A stretch of 64,000 nt of DNA, from NCBI RefSeq assembly GCF_008831285.2, contig NC_045147.1, positions 17,462,854 to 17,526,853 on the forward strand, given 5' to 3'. Of the stretch, positions 61,367 to 64,000 are shown piece after piece. The stretch comes from Nymphaea colorata (taxonomy: Eukaryota > Streptophyta > Magnoliopsida > Nymphaeales > Nymphaeaceae). A program made the translations under genes and the position numbers. The number at the start of each line of letters is the position of its first letter. Within the stretch, counting starts at the first letter, position 1. A model generated the notes under the pieces. It was not told the DNA's origin. It saw only the letters and a program-made list of their open reading frames with translations, and did not search any database.

Positions 61367-62741
61367 ATGGCTCTTGACGCGGTTGGCTTCCCCCACGACA
61401 TTTTCAACTCTGCGTGCAAGGATTCGCATCCATTTACCGCATGTTTTAGCACCGCCTTCAGTGGGGTCGATGATGAGGTCTCTGACTTCCTCTATCCCAT
61501 TGGGAAAGAAGAAGCGGTCGCAGCAATGGACGTCCATAGTGGTCATCAGTTGGACGCCTCCCTACATTCCACTGTTCACTGCAGCGCGACTTCTCTCTCA
61601 GAGAATCGTGTTAGGCCCGTTGGCTATGCTTCCAAGGCAGCAGTGGAGGCCGCTGAAAATGCGAGGGGAAAGAAAAGGAGAAGGTCCAGGGGTTGCAAGA
61701 ACATGGAGGAAGTTGAGAACCAGAGAATGACTCACATTGCCGTGGAACGAAATCGTCGCAAGCAGATGAACGAGTACCTTGCCGTCCTGCGGTCTTTGAT
61801 GCCTCCATCCTACTCTCAAAGGGTTTGTTACTTTCTTTATCAACCTTCTGTCGTATTTAGATGTTTGCACATGTATGATTATGAGTTCCATTCGCCATTT
61901 TGATGACAGTAAAAGTGAAATATTTTAAAGAGCTTTTACATACTGTTGTGATTTTTCTCTGGAAAATCAGAGATGTGGATATTTGTTCTCGATCAGGAGG
62001 GCCACCACATGTTGGGTGCTGTCGAATAGAAAGTTTGAATATAACTTGTGACAGAAGCCGAACTTGATCTTCGGAAGTCTTTCGAGCTGCTTGTATTGTT
62101 ATACTTGATTTGGCTGCCATATGCACGCGGCTAAGTAGATTGATTTACGTCAACCTTAGCTACTGTTGAGCTAATGAGCTTACTGCTGCTTCCATCTTAA
62201 CATTCTATGCATACCTGCAACTTAGAGAGAGAGAGGGAGAGAGGTTTGCTTGTGCTTACAGATTGAACAAAACTAGCTATTTAGTTTGTAGCTACCGATG
62301 TTTATAATCTCTTCTGTTGTCTCCTGTTCACTGGATTAACAGGGTGACCAAGCATCGATAGTTGGTGGAGCAATAAATTTCGTCAAGGAATTGGAGCATC
62401 TCGTGCAATCTTTGGAAGCTCAGAAAAGGATGAAGCAGAAGGAGAGGGGCGGGACTCCTCCCTCATTGGCAGATCTGCCCACCTTCCAAAAGTACAGCTG
62501 CACTTTGCTCGGCCCAAGCCGGTGCAGCGTGACAAGCGAGCCTGTGGCCGAGAACAGGTCGGGCATCGCAGACGTGGAGGTCGCTCTCGTGGAGAGCCAT
62601 GCCAGCCTCAAGATACTGTCCAGAAGTCGACCAAGGCAGCTCCTCAAGTTGGTCGCTGGTTTCCAAAGCCTACGACTCGCCGTCCTCCATCTCAACGTCA
62701 CCAGCATCGAGGAGATGGTCCTCTACTCTGTCAGTGCCAAA
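61367..62741 (+). CDS. bHLH transcription factor, group Ia (bHLH94/96-like), last exon not found
   Basis: Group Ia bHLH proteins bind E-box DNA as dimers; relatives include the stomatal factors SPCH, MUTE and FAMA. Exons 61367-61822 and 62343-62741 join in phase 0, giving 285 residues so far. The start [11 protein letters not shown] matches the MALEAV..P.D start of Arabidopsis bHLH96. The bHLH spans about residues 117-172: the basic region has His123, Glu127 and Arg131, the residues that read CANNTG, and the loop and second helix read [20 protein letters not shown]. The C-terminal part ([53 protein letters not shown]) is the ACT-like dimer domain. Exon 2 ends at SVSAK|GTAAGA. The expected last exon, encoding roughly VEEG..L.TVDDIA, was not seen before the window ends, so the gene is probably cut by the window edge or has an altered end. 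Confidence 0.88.
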
Positions 62742-63925
62742 GTAAGAGCCTTCCTACCCCTATCTTGTCCTTGTGCGCCCAGTTCTTCTATGAAATCATT
62801 CCATGGAGTTGGCTTTTTCAATTTGGTTTGAAAAGAAACAATCCCGACTTGAACTAGACTACCATGTGCGCTTGTGACCCCGAATCAAGACAAAAAAGAA
62901 ACAGGAAAAGCTGCAACGTCCAGACATCTTAAGCAAAATAAATGAATTAATTTTTATATATTCTCATGTACAAAAAAAAAATATCGAAGCCTTGAGAAAA
63001 TATGCATGAACATATTTTCGCGCGTGTGTATATTGAAAAAGAGAGAGACAGAGATGTGATCCAGTGTGGGGGAGCATAGGTTCTCTATAAACAATGATAC
63101 GAACTTCCAGCGTACAAACAAAGAGAGATAAAAGTTACGTCCTATATTCATCGGTAAAGTTATGTTCAATATCACCAAATTTTAGTGATACCCAATACGC
63201 GCCACGTATGTATATGAACATAGTTGTGGTGCCCACAGAGGACGGATGATGAATAAGCACCGCTCGTTTTCTCTGTTTTTGCGGTCCCCACCTCTGTTTA
63301 GTGGTCTCCAAGAGCGAGGACCACGGAAAGAGGTCAGCGTCTCTTTGACTGGACCACTGAGCGGCCCTCTTCTCAGCCGCTCCTTTTCTCGTCTTCTCCG
63401 TCGGGTGGCCACCCATCTTAAGGTTTGGGATCATGAAAAGGTTTTTCAGTTCAATAATACTAATAAGAATAATATAAAATGAAGTTATATTTCTTGTAAG
63501 TGCTAAAAAATAAACATATAAATTGAATGAGTCTGAAGACATTATAAGGGGAGGCAGCCCTGGAACCCTTGGATGTATTCTCCCAAATTGTAAAATAACT
63601 TGTTATGAATTGAGCTTTGGCTGTTCATCTACCATCCCTTTGTGTCGATTTCTCTTTGATGAACTACCCATTCGTCTGTGGCAGGCCATTCTGATTGAAT
63701 ATATGCATGAACCAGATTATTCATTTTAAGCTGCAGAGTTTGGTATGTCCGCTGTAGGGAGTTTCATTTTCCTCTAACGGGAATTTCACATGACGGTTTA
63801 TATGGTTCTAGACAGAAGAAGATTAGCATAGGCAACAGCTGTCACCTAAGCTCGTTGTAGTTTGGCTGCTGTGCCATCAAAGACAAGTTAAATTTAAGGA
63901 TTTACAATGTAGAGCCAGAAATAAG
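62742..63925. other. Presumed bHLH intron or 3' region, nothing recognised
   Basis: No exon resembling the missing ACT-domain end was found. The stretch is AT-rich with short unassigned frames on both strands. Confidence 0.4.
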
Positions 63926-63927
63926 AG

Positions 63928-64000
63928 GGCGTTTGGTAAGAGCATTCTGTTTTTGAAACACATGTTTCTGAAGCACATGTGCATTTTTCAGAGAAAGATC
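63928..64000 (+). mobile_element. Possible transposon end cut by the window edge
   Basis: AGGGCGTTTGGTAAGAGC resembles the GGGCGTTTGGT start of many plant MITEs. It is followed by a short palindromic stretch (ACACATGTTTCTG...CACATGTG). Only one end is in view. Confidence 0.3.

Overview
The window reads as nuclear DNA of a flowering plant. It is AT-rich, its genes are split by GT-AG introns of 69 bp to about 2 kb, and it carries plant-specific families: a plastid dicarboxylate translocator, a plastid riboflavin enzyme, a PPR protein, a PLATZ zinc finger, ATL RING-H2 ligases and a group Ia bHLH. I cannot fix the species or clade from the sequence alone.

Layout. 1-9599 is repeat-rich intergenic DNA with no recognisable gene. 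9600-15757 (minus) is a complete four-exon DiT2-type plastid glutamate/malate translocator with two G-boxes upstream. 16.7-22.1 kb holds two Ty1/copia fossils: an older piece with RT and RNase H motifs, and an element bounded by two LTRs and a 5-bp target duplication. 23.9-29.5 kb (plus) is a bifunctional RIBBA gene (DHBP synthase plus GTP cyclohydrolase II) whose first coding exon is uncertain. 30.6-31.9 kb holds exon-like blocks on the minus strand that I cannot name. 32463-34804 (minus) is a two-exon PPR gene like Arabidopsis At5g14080. 39172-40181 (minus) is a three-exon PLATZ gene. 46.5-56.5 kb is a tandem duplication, each unit carrying one ATL-type RING-H2 gene: copy B is full length and copy A has lost its C-terminal tail through a frameshift. 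61367-62741 (plus) is a bHLH94/96-like gene whose last exon is not visible.

The genes do not form a pathway. DiT2 works in photorespiratory nitrogen recycling and RIBBA in flavin synthesis, both in plastids. The others are regulators or an organelle RNA-binding protein.

The most informative non-genic structures are: a PIF/Harbinger-like MITE in ATL unit B whose empty site survives in unit A; a long foldback and a hAT-like element inside a RIBBA intron, with a relative of the hAT-like element in a DiT2 intron; and a 31-bp-arm hairpin in ATL unit A. No CRISPR array, rRNA or canonical tRNA gene was seen. I found no clearly new biological system; the unassigned exon blocks at 30.6-31.9 kb are the best candidate for something uncharacterised.
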